Shown: in pieces, positions 35,513 to 45,529 of the stretch
Layout: each line of letters begins with the position of its first letter
How positions within the stretch are numbered: position 1 is the first letter of the stretch
Source of the DNA: Symmetrospora coprosmae
Lineage: Eukaryota > Basidiomycota > Cystobasidiomycetes > Symmetrosporaceae
DNA: 64,000 nt
Direction of reading: 5' to 3'
Assembly: GCA_008802785.1 (NCBI GenBank)
Contig: VUYT01000007.1
Span: forward strand, 124,001 to 188,000
The notes under the pieces: generated by a model
The model's input: the letters and a program-made list of their open reading frames with translations, nothing else
Databases searched by the model: none
What the model was told of the DNA's origin: nothing
Translations under genes and position numbers: made by a program

Positions 35513-36413
35513 CTACTTTCCGCGGGACACCTTGTCGAGGACTGGTAAGAGGTTGTCAAGTTAGCATCTTTCGGAACGGTCGGACTGAGCGTGCGGGCAT
35601 GTCCACGCACCGCTATCGTATGCCACCTCGGAGAGGTCGGTGCCCTGGATGTCGGTTCCGACACCAACGAGCGATCTCCTGAGCGCGTCCTTTGACGATG
35701 CGTACACCATCTTCTGCTTGATCTTGGCATTGTCAGGGGCCCTGCGCAGGTGAATAGCGTGACAAGGTCTTGTCAGCACGAGGGCTCGAGCACTGCAGGC
35801 GGCATGACGCCCTTCGACCGCACCAGATGAAGAAGCAGATCTTGTTCCTGTCGCCCTCGCCCTTGTTGTAGTGGAAGTCGTAGACGGCGAAGCATGGCTT
35901 TGTCTCGTCGAGCTCGCCGAGGAACTCGTCATAGTCGTCGTTGGTGCTGTCCTTCACGGGCACGATCTCGGTGGGTTTGGCATCGTCATCGAACCGGAAG
36001 ATAATGTACTTGATCTCTGCGGGTGCCAGATACGGACCGAGGTGGTTAGTGTGTGCCCTGCCGTTGACTGTTCATGCGCGCGAGCTCGCCGCATGCACAG
36101 CTCTGCCCGGGCGATAGCGGGCTGGCGCGCTGTTGTTTGCCTCCAGTGATAGGCGCAACAGCAGCAGCAGCAGCTACGGCAGGCAGGCCAGCAACAGCGA
36201 GAGCATACGGACGGCACGCCCCTGCCTGCACTCACTCTTGCCGAGCTTGAGCTCCTGGAACTTGTCGAGGCACGCTGCGTTGACGCCGACTCCGGAGGAC
36301 TGCGCACGCACGGGGAGGGGCAGGCAAGGGCAGGGGTGTCAGAGCGGATGAGGCGAGAGCGTTGTGTCAGCTACGATATGGCGCATGCAGATATGAGCAT
36401 GCTCGCTCACCAT
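35513..36413 (-). CDS. COF1: cofilin (ADF/cofilin)
   Basis: Actin-severing and depolymerising factor. Five coding exons join to 139 residues, the usual size: 36413-36411 (ATG alone), 36299-36236, 36016-35824, 35741-35611 and 35541-35513. The protein reads [19 protein letters not shown], then [70 protein letters not shown] and [18 protein letters not shown]. The N-terminal Ser target for inhibitory phosphorylation and the actin-binding long helix ([17 protein letters not shown]) are intact. The first exon holds only the start codon, followed by a 111-base intron; the family often has an intron very near the start, but this is the extreme case. It lies head-to-head with the YjbQ gene, 189 bases between start codons. 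Confidence 0.95.
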
Positions 36414-36602
36414 GGCTGCGAGATGAAGGAAAGTGCTTTGGGAGGAGGGGGAATGGAGGGGTGGAGAGGGCGGTGAGGCGCTCCCGGGCCACGAGGAGGG
36501 CGAGGGCGAGGAGGAGGACAGGGCCAGCCTCTGACGGGAAACAGCTCAGCACAGGCAGAATACAATACGGTACAGCAGCAGCATCGGTTGCAGCATCGCA
36601 CA
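36414..36602. promoter_or_regulatory. compact bidirectional promoter, cofilin and YjbQ
   Basis: Only 189 bases lie between the two start codons. The plus strand carries a purine-rich GAGG-type tract around 36440-36515, which would give a pyrimidine-rich run upstream of cofilin. Shared control is inferred from spacing. Confidence 0.5.
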
Positions 36603-37781
36603 ATGCCCTGGCAAAAGACATTCACCCTGGCTCAGCGTGCCAAAGGGTGCGTTGCGCGTCCCCGGTCCGAGAGCTGCACGCAGGCAGGCTGACAGCCAGT
36701 CACGCCGCGGTCGATATGCTATAGGTGCCACCTGGTCACGTCCGAAGTGCAGTCTGCCATCAAGGAGGGCCTGCAGGGTGTAGACATTGGTGAGAACCGC
36801 CTGCATTATCCCGCTGATAGCGGATGACGTCCCCTGATCTCTCGCATGCTCACTCCCTACCGCTCTCCGCGTCGCGTGTCGTCATCGGTCTCATTCGCCA
36901 TGAAAACCCATCCTCCTCGAACCGCTCTGCGACTGACTCTCCTTTTCCCTCTTCTCACTGACTGCTACACCCATATTGTCGACTTTCCCCCGCGGATACT
37001 TCCCCACCTCACGATGCTACGCTTCTCGCCCTTCTCCGCCATGGTTTCGCGCAGGCATCGCACACTTCTTCATTCAGCACACGAGTGCAGCACTGAGCAT
37101 CAATGAGAACTACGACAAAGACGGTGACTCCCCCTCGTTGCGCTTGCCTTGCCCGAAAGCTCGCCGCACGCACTGACCAGCTTGTGCTCAGTCCGCGTGG
37201 ATATGGACATGGCTCTCGATAAGGTGGGCTCGCACGACCCCCAGACAGAGTGAGGATCGGTCACACTGACTGACGAAGCTGTGCTCGCTCAGATCGTTCC
37301 GGAGAACTTGCCATGGTGCGTCGATTCGGAGCGGCACCGCACGCCTCGGAATACTCGGTCACCCTGGCTGATAGATGTCCACCTCCCTCTTGTCGACTGC
37401 AGGAAGCACACCGATGAAGGTAAATCTCCACTGTAGACTGATCCCGGAGGCCCACGCCTGACGACGTCCTCTTTGCAATGGAGGCCCCGATGACAGCGCC
37501 AGTCACACCAAGGCTTCTCTAATTGGGTCGTCCATCTGTACGTAGTGCAGGTGCCTGAGACAGTCGGCGGGCTATGCGCTAACTTTCGACCCCTCGTCAT
37601 ACAGCTGTGCCTATAAGTGAGTCTGTCTGTTGACCCATGCCCAGGCGAATGTGATCTGCTAACAGTTCGTCCACTTCCAGCAAAGGGCAAACTGAATCTT
37701 GGGACGTGGCAGGGAATCTACCTGACCGAGTTCCGCTACCACCCTCATACACGAAAGGTCGTCTGTACGATCATGCCGTAA
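36603..37781 (+). CDS. YjbQ/UPF0047 family protein
   Basis: Small trimeric enzyme family; bacterial members have weak thiamin-phosphate synthase activity, but the main role is unsettled. Nine exons: 36603-36646, 36725-36789, 37055-37123, 37192-37223, 37293-37315, 37403-37419, 37484-37537, 37605-37616 and 37681-37781, totalling 417 bases for 138 residues. The protein reads [112 protein letters not shown] and [12 protein letters not shown]. The QHTSAAL, HTDEGPDDS and [11 protein letters not shown] motifs are the family signature, with the conserved His and Glu residues of the presumed active site all present. Exons of 12 and 17 bases make automatic prediction likely to fail here. Confidence 0.92.
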
Positions 37782-37823
37782 GCCTGCATGAGCGTGAAAC
37801 ACGCAAAGCGTCCGACTATCAAG

Positions 37824-38899
37824 CTATGCCTTCGAGCCTTCCGCGGCAGTCTCAATGGGGATGGTGACGTGCTTGATGTCGTCGGGTTCGGCGCGACCCG
37901 CTCGAATCTCAAAGGGCTCGATCTGCCAGAAGTGTTTGCCCATGGCATTCAGTCTCGCCTTGGGAAACCAGAAGAGCAACGCGGCTTCCATGCTGAGGTG
38001 GTAGCCTTCGTGTCGAGGCGAATCGTCCTTTACGCCGCTCTTCTCCTGCAGCACATCGTATGAGGGCAGGGAGCGCGACTCGGCAAGGAGGTCTGCATAT
38101 GTAGCATGATTGACAAGCTCGACTGCTCTTACGTGCACGCCAGAGAGAGAGCTTGCACTCACACGCCCTTCGGCTCGGCTCGAACTCCTCCGCGAACTCT
38201 GCGCTGACGGTCATCAGCTCCGTTTCGTGCGGGCTGCGAGTCGTGGAGGCAGCCCGTCAGTCACTTCGACTTGGTTAGCCATGCCGACTGATGCTCACCC
38301 GTCGTAGTTGATCCAGGTGATCTCGCCGTAGATACAATTCTGGGGCATGCACTTCGTCCCTTGAATCACGACAATCTTGTGCAAGTCCCCGGGGCCCCAG
38401 TTTCGGGTCCAGAGCGTGTGCGCATAGTAACCTGGGGACCAAAGTAGGGTCGTTTCCTTCAACTGCGGCATCGTCGGCTCCTTCTCAGACCCAAAAGCTA
38501 CTTCGGGTGCATCAAAGCCGAGCGAGCGCAGCAGAGTACGGTCCGTCTCCTGAAAGTACGGGTCGTATACCACCGCGTCGGATCTAGCGATGCCGAATCC
38601 CTCAAGCATGGCGGAGAAGGCGGCAAGCTGCGTGGCGCCGCGCGTGGACATCCACACATTGTCCTCGGTGAAAGCGACCTGTCTCAATGCAAGGCAGATG
38701 GCCTTCTTCGGAACAGGCGGGCCATCCTTGCTCTCGGATGATCGCGCAATGGCATCTGGACAGAGTCGGGCACGATCAGCCAACCCTTCGCTGCCGCTTA
38801 GAAGCAGGCAGACCTACTACGAAGCGCATCGTAGTACCCTATTGACTTGATGAGAGCCAGCTGTCGCTCGTAGACGCTCAGAGCTTGCTCGTGGGACAT
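37824..38899 (-). CDS. SRR1-like domain protein B
   Basis: Paralog of the gene at 14194. Exons 38899-38818, 38755-38299, 38233-38163 and 38092-37824 give 292 residues. Start MSHEQALSVYERQLALIKSI aligns with the start of paralog A. The SRR1-like core includes MSTRGATQLAAFSAMLEGF, VVYDPYFQETDRTLLRSLGF and TLLWSPGYY with a following KIVVIQG stretch, and the shared C-terminal part has LPSYD, SMEAALLFWFPKARLNAMGK and HFWQIEPFE. Exon 3 is 71 bases in both genes and all three introns have the same phases, so the duplication kept the gene structure. Protein sequences have diverged widely, so it is old. No signal peptide or membrane helix. Confidence 0.8.
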
Positions 38900-39200
38900 T
38901 CTGCGTTGACTTCCTGGCAGGGTCTTCAGATGATGGGGAGGGAGTCTAAGTGGTGCTTTGAGGACAAGCAAGATGCAGAACGGCATTCAGATGCGGATTT
39001 ATACCAAGCTTTAGCTGACTCGATTTCGCGCGTCAATACCGTCAAGCTACGCGACGGTCGAACGGTTGAACGTCCCGTGAGAATCAACGTCATGGATGAC
39101 TCGACGCGATATTGTACACACCCTCAGCGATACACAACGGAACTCACGTAGCCCTTCCGGATTCCCGCACCGCGATGCACACTGCAACTAAGAGGAGTGC
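38900..39200. other. intergenic region
   Basis: 301 bases between SRR1-like B start and the MFS transporter stop, same strand. Likely promoter of SRR1-like B; contains a TATAC-type AT stretch at 38998-39005 but no clear element. Confidence 0.45.
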
Positions 39201-41526
39201 CTATTGCAGAAAGGCGCCCGGAACCTTCGCCCGCTGGACACTCTCGAAAGCCGCCTCCTTCTCCTTCTCGTAGCCAGGGCTGTCGATGTTTCCGTTGTAG
39301 GTGCCTTGCGCGACAGCGGGTACATCGCCAAACATCTGAGCGATGTCCTCAAGGCTCCTGCCCTTCGTTTCGGGATATGTGAGGTAAACCACCACAGCGC
39401 AGATGCCATTCGTAAGGCAGAAGCTGCGGGAGGGAAGAGCAGGAGAAGGCCGATGGTGAGCTTCGACTGTCAGACGCAAGCTGTCGACCGGGAAAGGCAC
39501 TCACACGATGTAGTAGCGCCACCCGATGGCCGCGAGCGCGATTGGCGAGACTTGAGCTGTTAAGGTTCGAGTGCCGGGAATCAGCTGAAGGCCTGCATTT
39601 CATACTCCCGCAGGCACTCACTGATGACGAGCGAGATGGAATAGTGGATGACCTGCACGACTGCGTTGGCCTTGGCCTGTCGAATCGTTCATCAGCGTCA
39701 GGTTGGCAAACGGGGCGGCTGCGGCAGGGTAGAGACGCACCCGGACAGCAGTGTTGAAGTACTCGGGCGGAATGATCCAGGTCATGGGGCCGAGCAGTGC
39801 GGAATAATTTGCAGAGACCAAGAAGATCATGGCTACAACCGCCCTCTGAGCGCTACGGGCGAAAAGGATCGCGAGACCGTTGATGTCAGCCGAGCACATG
39901 CACGTACGCTGCGCACGTCTTCTCACTTTGCGTTCGAGGTTTGGCCCCGAACAGGAGGGTACGTAGCGGACAGGGCCGTGATGACACAGTCTGGTAGGTA
40001 GCAAACGGAGCCGTCAGCATATGCGCACGTCTGTATCCGAATCAAGCGAAGACCCACAGCTTGCGCTCAGCAGGCCAAGACTCGTCACCATGATGGGTCG
40101 GCGTCCAACTTTATCGACAAAGAATAGCGAAACGATACAGGCCTGAAGTGTGGGGTGGTAGTCAGCACTCGAAGAGTTGGATGAGACTACAGAGGTGCCT
40201 ACCAGAGGTCCGATGCAGCCATAGAGCCCAGTGACCAGTAGCTGCTGGTTCGCGTCGAAGGAGAGCGCAGCGTACTGTAAAGTTGGCGGTCCGTCAGCAC
40301 GGTGCTCTGTGATTGTCCGTTCGAACAAGATGGCCGACAACTTACCAATGAGGGCTGATAATACTGGACGAATGAGATACCCGACAGCATAGCTGCCGCC
40401 CAAACGAAGCTCCCGAAAAAGAGCCGCTTCCGGAAAGCCGACTGCGAAAGGAGCATTCCCCACGAGATGTCGAGCTGGAGAGCCTTCTCCTCACGTATGC
40501 TGCTGGAGATTATAGAAAATTCCCTTGTGCACCAGTCGTCATTCGTTCCGTCATGATGAAGACGATGGAACGATCTCTCTGCCTCCTCCTCACGGCCCTT
40601 GAGCAAGAGCCAGCCTATGGCATGGCAGAGATGGAAGGTTGTCAGTCAGCTCGGAGTCCTTGAGAAGTGGGACTGGCACATTACGTACGAGGGCTCTCAG
40701 GGAGGAAGAGGACTCCAACACCGAGAACGAAAGCCGGAATGGCTTGAATGGCGAAGCCTAGCCTCCACTGCAAGCTGCTCCCTGCACCGAAGAACTGGCT
40801 TCCGTAACCCGTCCAATTGGCAACGAAGAATCCCCATGCAACCACTGTGAAATTGCGGCGTGTCAGGTTATCGTTGGTCATGCAGGGACCCAAATTCCAG
40901 GAGGAAGCCTCGCCAAACCCACTCATCTGATTTACAGCCGTGATTCTGCCACGCTCGTGCGTCTTTGCAATCTCTGACGAGAACACCGGCGATACGCCAG
41001 TCATTGTGCCAACGGCGTAGCCCACCAGTAGTCGACCGACAATGAGCATCCCGACGTGCACGGCGGCGGTCATGAACACGCCGCCAAGCACGCCGATAGC
41101 TGCGCCAAACGCGATTGCTCGGCGACGCCCGAAACGATCACTCGTGAAACCGACGCTGGCGGAGCCCAGCCATGCTCCAGCCTGGTAGATGGAGACGATT
41201 GCACCTCGAAGGGGTGGAGGTGGGTTGTCGAAGGTAGACCGGAAGTTGGCTTGGACCAAGCTTGGCGTGATAATCTGGCGTACCATATCAGACGCAGTGC
41301 CCCCGTAAGCTCGTGTGGCACAGCAGGTCCGAGAGAAAGAGGAGTCGGCAGCTTACACCGCTATCGAAGCCGTACTGTGGGTGGACATGAAAACAGAGAG
41401 TTCGTGAGCATCGCGTTACGGCCATGGGCCCTATAAGGCAGACAGACATACCAGGAAACCACCAATGCTTAGGAAGAGTCCGATGCAGAATGTCCTGGAG
41501 AAAGCGCGGAGCGCGTGTGGCGCCAT
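39201..41526 (-). CDS. MFS sugar-type transporter A
   Basis: Proton-coupled hexose/polyol carrier of the major facilitator superfamily, plasma membrane, twelve helices expected. Start at 41526 (MAPHALRAFSRTF, then a first helix CIGLFLSIGGFL). Readable family motifs are GAIVSIYQAGAWLGS, SDRFGRRRAIAFGA (the loop 2-3 GRR motif), GRLLVGYAVGTMTGVSPVF, SSEIAKTHERGRI, WRLGFAIQAIPAF with FLPESPR (PESPR motif), DKVGRRPIM, NYSALLGPMTWIIPPEYF and the late YPETKGRSLEDIAQMF (PETKG motif). The C-terminal tail ends KVPGAFLQ. About ten introns. The Asn/Trp-rich NLGPCMTNDNL piece near 40870-40900 may be part of a small exon or an intron edge. Divergent from a P450 gene, with a 39-bp tandem repeat between them. 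Substrate not identifiable. Confidence 0.88.
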
Positions 41527-42515
41527 GCTGGTCGATTACGCACGCGCGTATTGCGTATTCGGCGACTGGTAGTAGATCTGAACCGCTTCGGCGAGTTCTG
41601 TGAAGGAGAAGAGAGTCGATGGGATCTCGTGGAGATCTGTGAAGGAGAAGAGAGTCGATAGGATCTCGTGGAGATCTGTGAAGGAGAAGAGAGTCGATGG
41701 GATCTCGTAAAGGTCTAGATGGTCCCGGACGGGCAGGAGAGGGGCACCACTGTGGAGAGCTTTCGCAAGAACTGGAGATGCGGGTGGGACTCCAGGCAGG
41801 AGGATCGGTTTCGCCGGGGGTGCTCCGTGAATGACGCGAAAGGGATGCTCGCAAGATGTGTATTGGCGGGAAGCGGTATTGTGAGGACTGCGACTTGTCC
41901 CCTTCTCGGATGTGGCGGAGCAGCGCGAGTCCGTCTTTGGCAGCGGAGGAGTCAGTGCGGGCAGCAGTAGCGTGAAGCAATCTGGCGAATTGGTAGAAGC
42001 GCGACGAGTGAGGAGAACACTGATGAGCTTTGGCTGCCTTGCGCGTCTCGGCGGTTGGAAGCTGGGGGCACACGGAGCAAGTCCGCTCAGTCCACACAGT
42101 CAGTCGCCAGCGAATCGATGCACGATGCACGGTGCACAGCGGCATTGCGCCCCCGCTCTTTTGTTGCAGTGGGTCTTGGGGTTCGGGTCCCCAGCACTGG
42201 GCGGACGGCAGTGGACGGCCGAGAGTGTGGGAGCCCGTTGACGTTCGGCGCGGCAAGCGGGTTGAAGGATGCCGCCAGGACGGGAGAACACCCAGACAGA
42301 TGGACGTGGTTGCGGCATGCTGTAAGCGTCCGGTACAGGGCAGATCCATTGAAACTGATTCGGCGTGTGCTGCCACCATCATCATTCGTGCTGTGGAAGC
42401 GTCAGGCTGCAACGCTGCTTCCATCAGAGCTCTTGCGCGTCAGTCGTCCAGGGAGACCCGAGTGACAGGCTGCAGGCGCACTGAACACATCAGAACGCAG
42501 CAGGGCCGTCTCGCC
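41527..42515. promoter_or_regulatory. divergent region between an MFS transporter and a cytochrome P450
   Basis: About 990 bases, holding three tandem 39-bp units close to the MFS start. Long frames on both strands overlap each other and depend on the repeat, so I treat them as noncoding. Shared control of transporter and P450 is possible. Confidence 0.5.
41597..41713. repeat. three tandem copies of a 39-bp unit
   Basis: Units at 41597-41635, 41636-41674 and 41675-41713. Copy 2 differs from copy 1 by one base; copy 3 differs only at its end. Each unit carries GAAGGAGAAGAGAGTCGAT. Position is 71-187 bases upstream of the MFS start codon, in its promoter or 5' leader. Since 39 is divisible by three, an open frame passes through, giving a false repeated peptide. 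Confidence 0.95.
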
Positions 42516-44699
42516 ATGACCACCATCACCCTACAGGATCCAGCTCTGCTGTTTGCAAGCGCTGTCTCCGCCTTTGCGGCTGTACTGCTGCTGATCCTGA
42601 CCAGGCCAAAGGTAAGGGTCGGGCGCTGGTCGTCTGTGCACCAACTTGTCCTGGTTAGGCGTCAGAGCAGCATGCAACGTAGAATACTGACCACCGCGCT
42701 CGTATTGACCTCCTCTGCCGTCCCGACTGACTTATTACCATCGCTTCGCAGTCGTACGCGGGCAAGAACCTCCCACCTGGCCCCGAGCCTGGATGGCTCG
42801 TCGGGAATCGGAACCAGGTGCCTGGCGTCAAGCCTTGGAAGTACTTCAAGGCTCTCAACGATCAGTATGGCGACATTGTCTTCTTGCGCATGGGACAGAC
42901 GCCGACCATCCTGCTGGGAAGCGCGCAGGTCGCTTGGGATCTGCTCGAGAAGCGATCCAACGTGACCAGCGGTCGGCCTCGCTTCATCATGGGCCAGCAG
43001 CTGCTATCTGGAGGCAAGCGCGGCTTGATGATGGGCTACAATGACGAGTGGAGGAAGTGGAGGAAGGCACTTCACGGTGCCCTGAACAACCGGGCGACAG
43101 ACCAATACAAGCCGATCCAGAATATGGAGAGCAAGCACCTCATGATGGATCTGCTCGAGAGACCCGAAGGTCACAGAACCCATCTCGAGCGATATGCGGC
43201 GTCTGTCGTCGTGTCTGTCGCATACGGCAGGCGAGTGACCGACATAAGCAAGGACGAGGTGGTCGACTATAATCGAGAGGCCATGAACTATCTGACGAGC
43301 GTCAAGTGAGCAGATCGGCAAGCCTTGACAGTGCAGCTCACGAAGTGCCGATGAATCACATCTTCTTGCAGCATTCCCGGCAAGTATCTCGTTGAAAGTG
43401 TCCCGGCGCTCCTGTATCTGCCAAACTTTCTCACTCCCTGGCGAACTCAAGCCCTGGCGCAGCGAAAGAGAGACATTGCCTACCTGACTGGTCTGGTGGA
43501 CGAAGTCAGAGAGAAGATGAAGCAAGGGCGAGCAGCTACATCCTTTTGCAAGCAGCTGCTGGAAGACCAGGAGAAGCTCGGCATGTCCGACATTGAGATT
43601 GCTTACGCAAATGGCTCGCTCTTCGGAGCTGGAGTAGAGACCTCCTCCGGCACTCTGCTCTGCTTCCTGTTGGCCTGCGCCCAATTCGGTCACGAGTTAG
43701 TCTCTACCGTGGACTATCTAGTGCACTGCAGTCTGACCAGCGTTTCTGTGTCGCCCAGGTTCATCGCAGAAGCCCAGCGCGAGCTGGATCGGGTCGTAGG
43801 AAGCGACCGACTGCCATCGTACGACGATCAGCCGGATCTGCCATATATCCAGGCAGTCGTTACCGAGACTCTCCGATGGCGACCGGTCGCAGTGCTCGGG
43901 GGGACACCGCATGCATCGACGGAGGATATCGACTTTAACGGCTTTTTTATCCCGAAGGGCACCACGATCATCTCACCCTTGTGGACAATCCACCTAAATG
44001 AGGCCGACTTTCCCGATGCTCATCATTTCAAGCCCGAACGGTAAGTATGTCCGTTGCGGAAGGTGCGCTAAATTGGCTGACCGGTGTCACCTGTCGCCAG
44101 CTTCCTGTCCAAGCGAGACTACCCTGGCCCGTGGCAGCACTCTGCGTACGGCTGGGGGAGGAGAGTCTGCGTGTAAGTGCAGGCGTCGGCACAAATTCCG
44201 TACATGCGTCTACTGCAACAGCTGACGGCTATCTCTCCGTAAACCATGGATTCAGAGGGCAATGTGAGTAAAGTGCTCCTCCTCATGTATGCCATTGTCC
44301 CCGAGCTGACTGTCGCGATCGTCTCTTTTCTACAGGGGTACGTTCTAACAACGAGTGCGATTATGCGTACAGGTCACTGACCCCTGCCAACATCAGCTTG
44401 CGAATAACAGCATCTTCCTGAATGTGGCCCGCATGCTGTGGGCCTTCAATATTGGCAAGGCTCGGGACGGCCAGGGCAGTGAGATCCCGGTTGACATCTT
44501 CGATCTCAGCAACGGTGAGGCTAGGCTAGCGTAGAGACCGATGACTGGATGAGGCTGATCAGAATCGGTGTCCACAGGTTTCAACAGTCTGCCTAACCCG
44601 TTCGCCGTCAGCATCAGGCCTCGTTCTCCTGCGCATGCCGCTGTCATCAGACGCGAATTTGAGGATGCTCAGGGCGATTTCGCGCAGTACCATAGCTGA
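42516..44699 (+). CDS. cytochrome P450 (microsomal type)
   Basis: Heme monooxygenase anchored in the ER by an N-terminal helix (LLFASAVSAFAAVLLLIL). Exons 42516-42611, 42752-43305, 43372-43695, 43759-44040, 44101-44172, 44256-44263, 44336-44337, 44397-44514 and 44578-44699 total 1578 bases, 525 residues. The Pro-rich hinge LPPGPEPGWLVGN, helix I (NGSLFGAGVETSSGTLLCFL, with the AGxET motif), ETLRWRP (ExxR), the PERF motif (FKPER|F across an intron) and the heme loop AYGWGRRVCVGQ are present. The usual first Phe of the heme loop is Tyr here. The heme loop needs an 8-nt exon and then a 2-nt exon to continue as WLANNSIFLNVARMLWAF, which is what the family pattern demands. Looks like a basidiomycete secondary-metabolism or xenobiotic P450. 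Substrate unknown. Confidence 0.88.
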
Positions 44700-45529
44700 A
44701 TTCGAGAACCATTGGCACTTGTAGCAAGCTTGTCGACAAATAGTTATAGTGGAGCTCGTCAACAAACGGCTGTCAGCTCTCCTTCATCTGTGGACACCCT
44801 TGAACCGAAAGCGCCGCCGATCGTATTTCGGAAAAGAGCTGTCCAGCTTCGACGTCCAGCTTCGACGAACAGCTTCGACGAACAGCTCGCACGTCCACCG
44901 ACCGCAATGCGCACTGACGTTGACTCTGCTTGTTGATTCACCTTCGTTATTGACCGTCGCTCTTCGCTTGGCTCAAAGCGGGCCGGATGCAGCTTGAGCC
45001 TTCATTGCGCCGAAAGAGGAAGGAGGGCGGAGATCCGACCCAGAACGAGCGGACAAGGATCATAAAGAACAGGGGGATCTGCGCTCACGCACGCACTGTC
45101 AATCAGGTTCCATCAATGTTCGAGCAGCTTTCGTGGCCCATTGCGGTATCTCACTCATTGACGACGATCCCGTCCGCCCATCCATGCTCGAACTGGGCCG
45201 GCAAGCGCAAACGGATAAGCAATGACGCATGCCGATAGCCAAGAGCTCGGATGGTGCACACGCGAGCAGCTGCAACGACAATGGAGCAATGCGCTCGCGC
45301 ACGTCCGCTTGATGTGTCCGAATTTAAAGGACGGCCTCTCCATCCGACGCGCGCCGTGCGCTCTTTCCACAGGGTCGTATACTCCCTGAGGGGATCGCTC
45401 GTTCTTCTCTGTGCTCAAACCGCACTGTAGTTTTTCTCTTCTTCGCTTCTGTCCAGCTTACGCGTAGACAATTTCCGGCAAAGGCTCGCCGAGAAACGCT
45501 CAAGACTCCCTGGTCCCGGATACCTCATC
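44700..45529. other. intergenic region with a 13-bp repeat array
   Basis: 830 bases between the P450 stop and the secreted CPL1-like gene. Contains a short tandem array (44841-44892) and a TTTAAA element near 45326 that could serve the downstream gene. No supported frame. Confidence 0.5.
44841..44892. repeat. four tandem 13-bp units
   Basis: Units at 44841, 44854, 44867 and 44880. The first two are identical (GTCCAGCTTCGAC), the third and fourth start GAACAGCT, so the array has begun to diverge. Confidence 0.9.

Noticed and set aside
41288-42424. Minus-strand frame of 378 codons with repeated peptide units
   Set aside because: The repeated peptide comes from the 39-bp DNA array in the MFS/P450 spacer. 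The frame has no motif and overlaps the MFS start in another frame.
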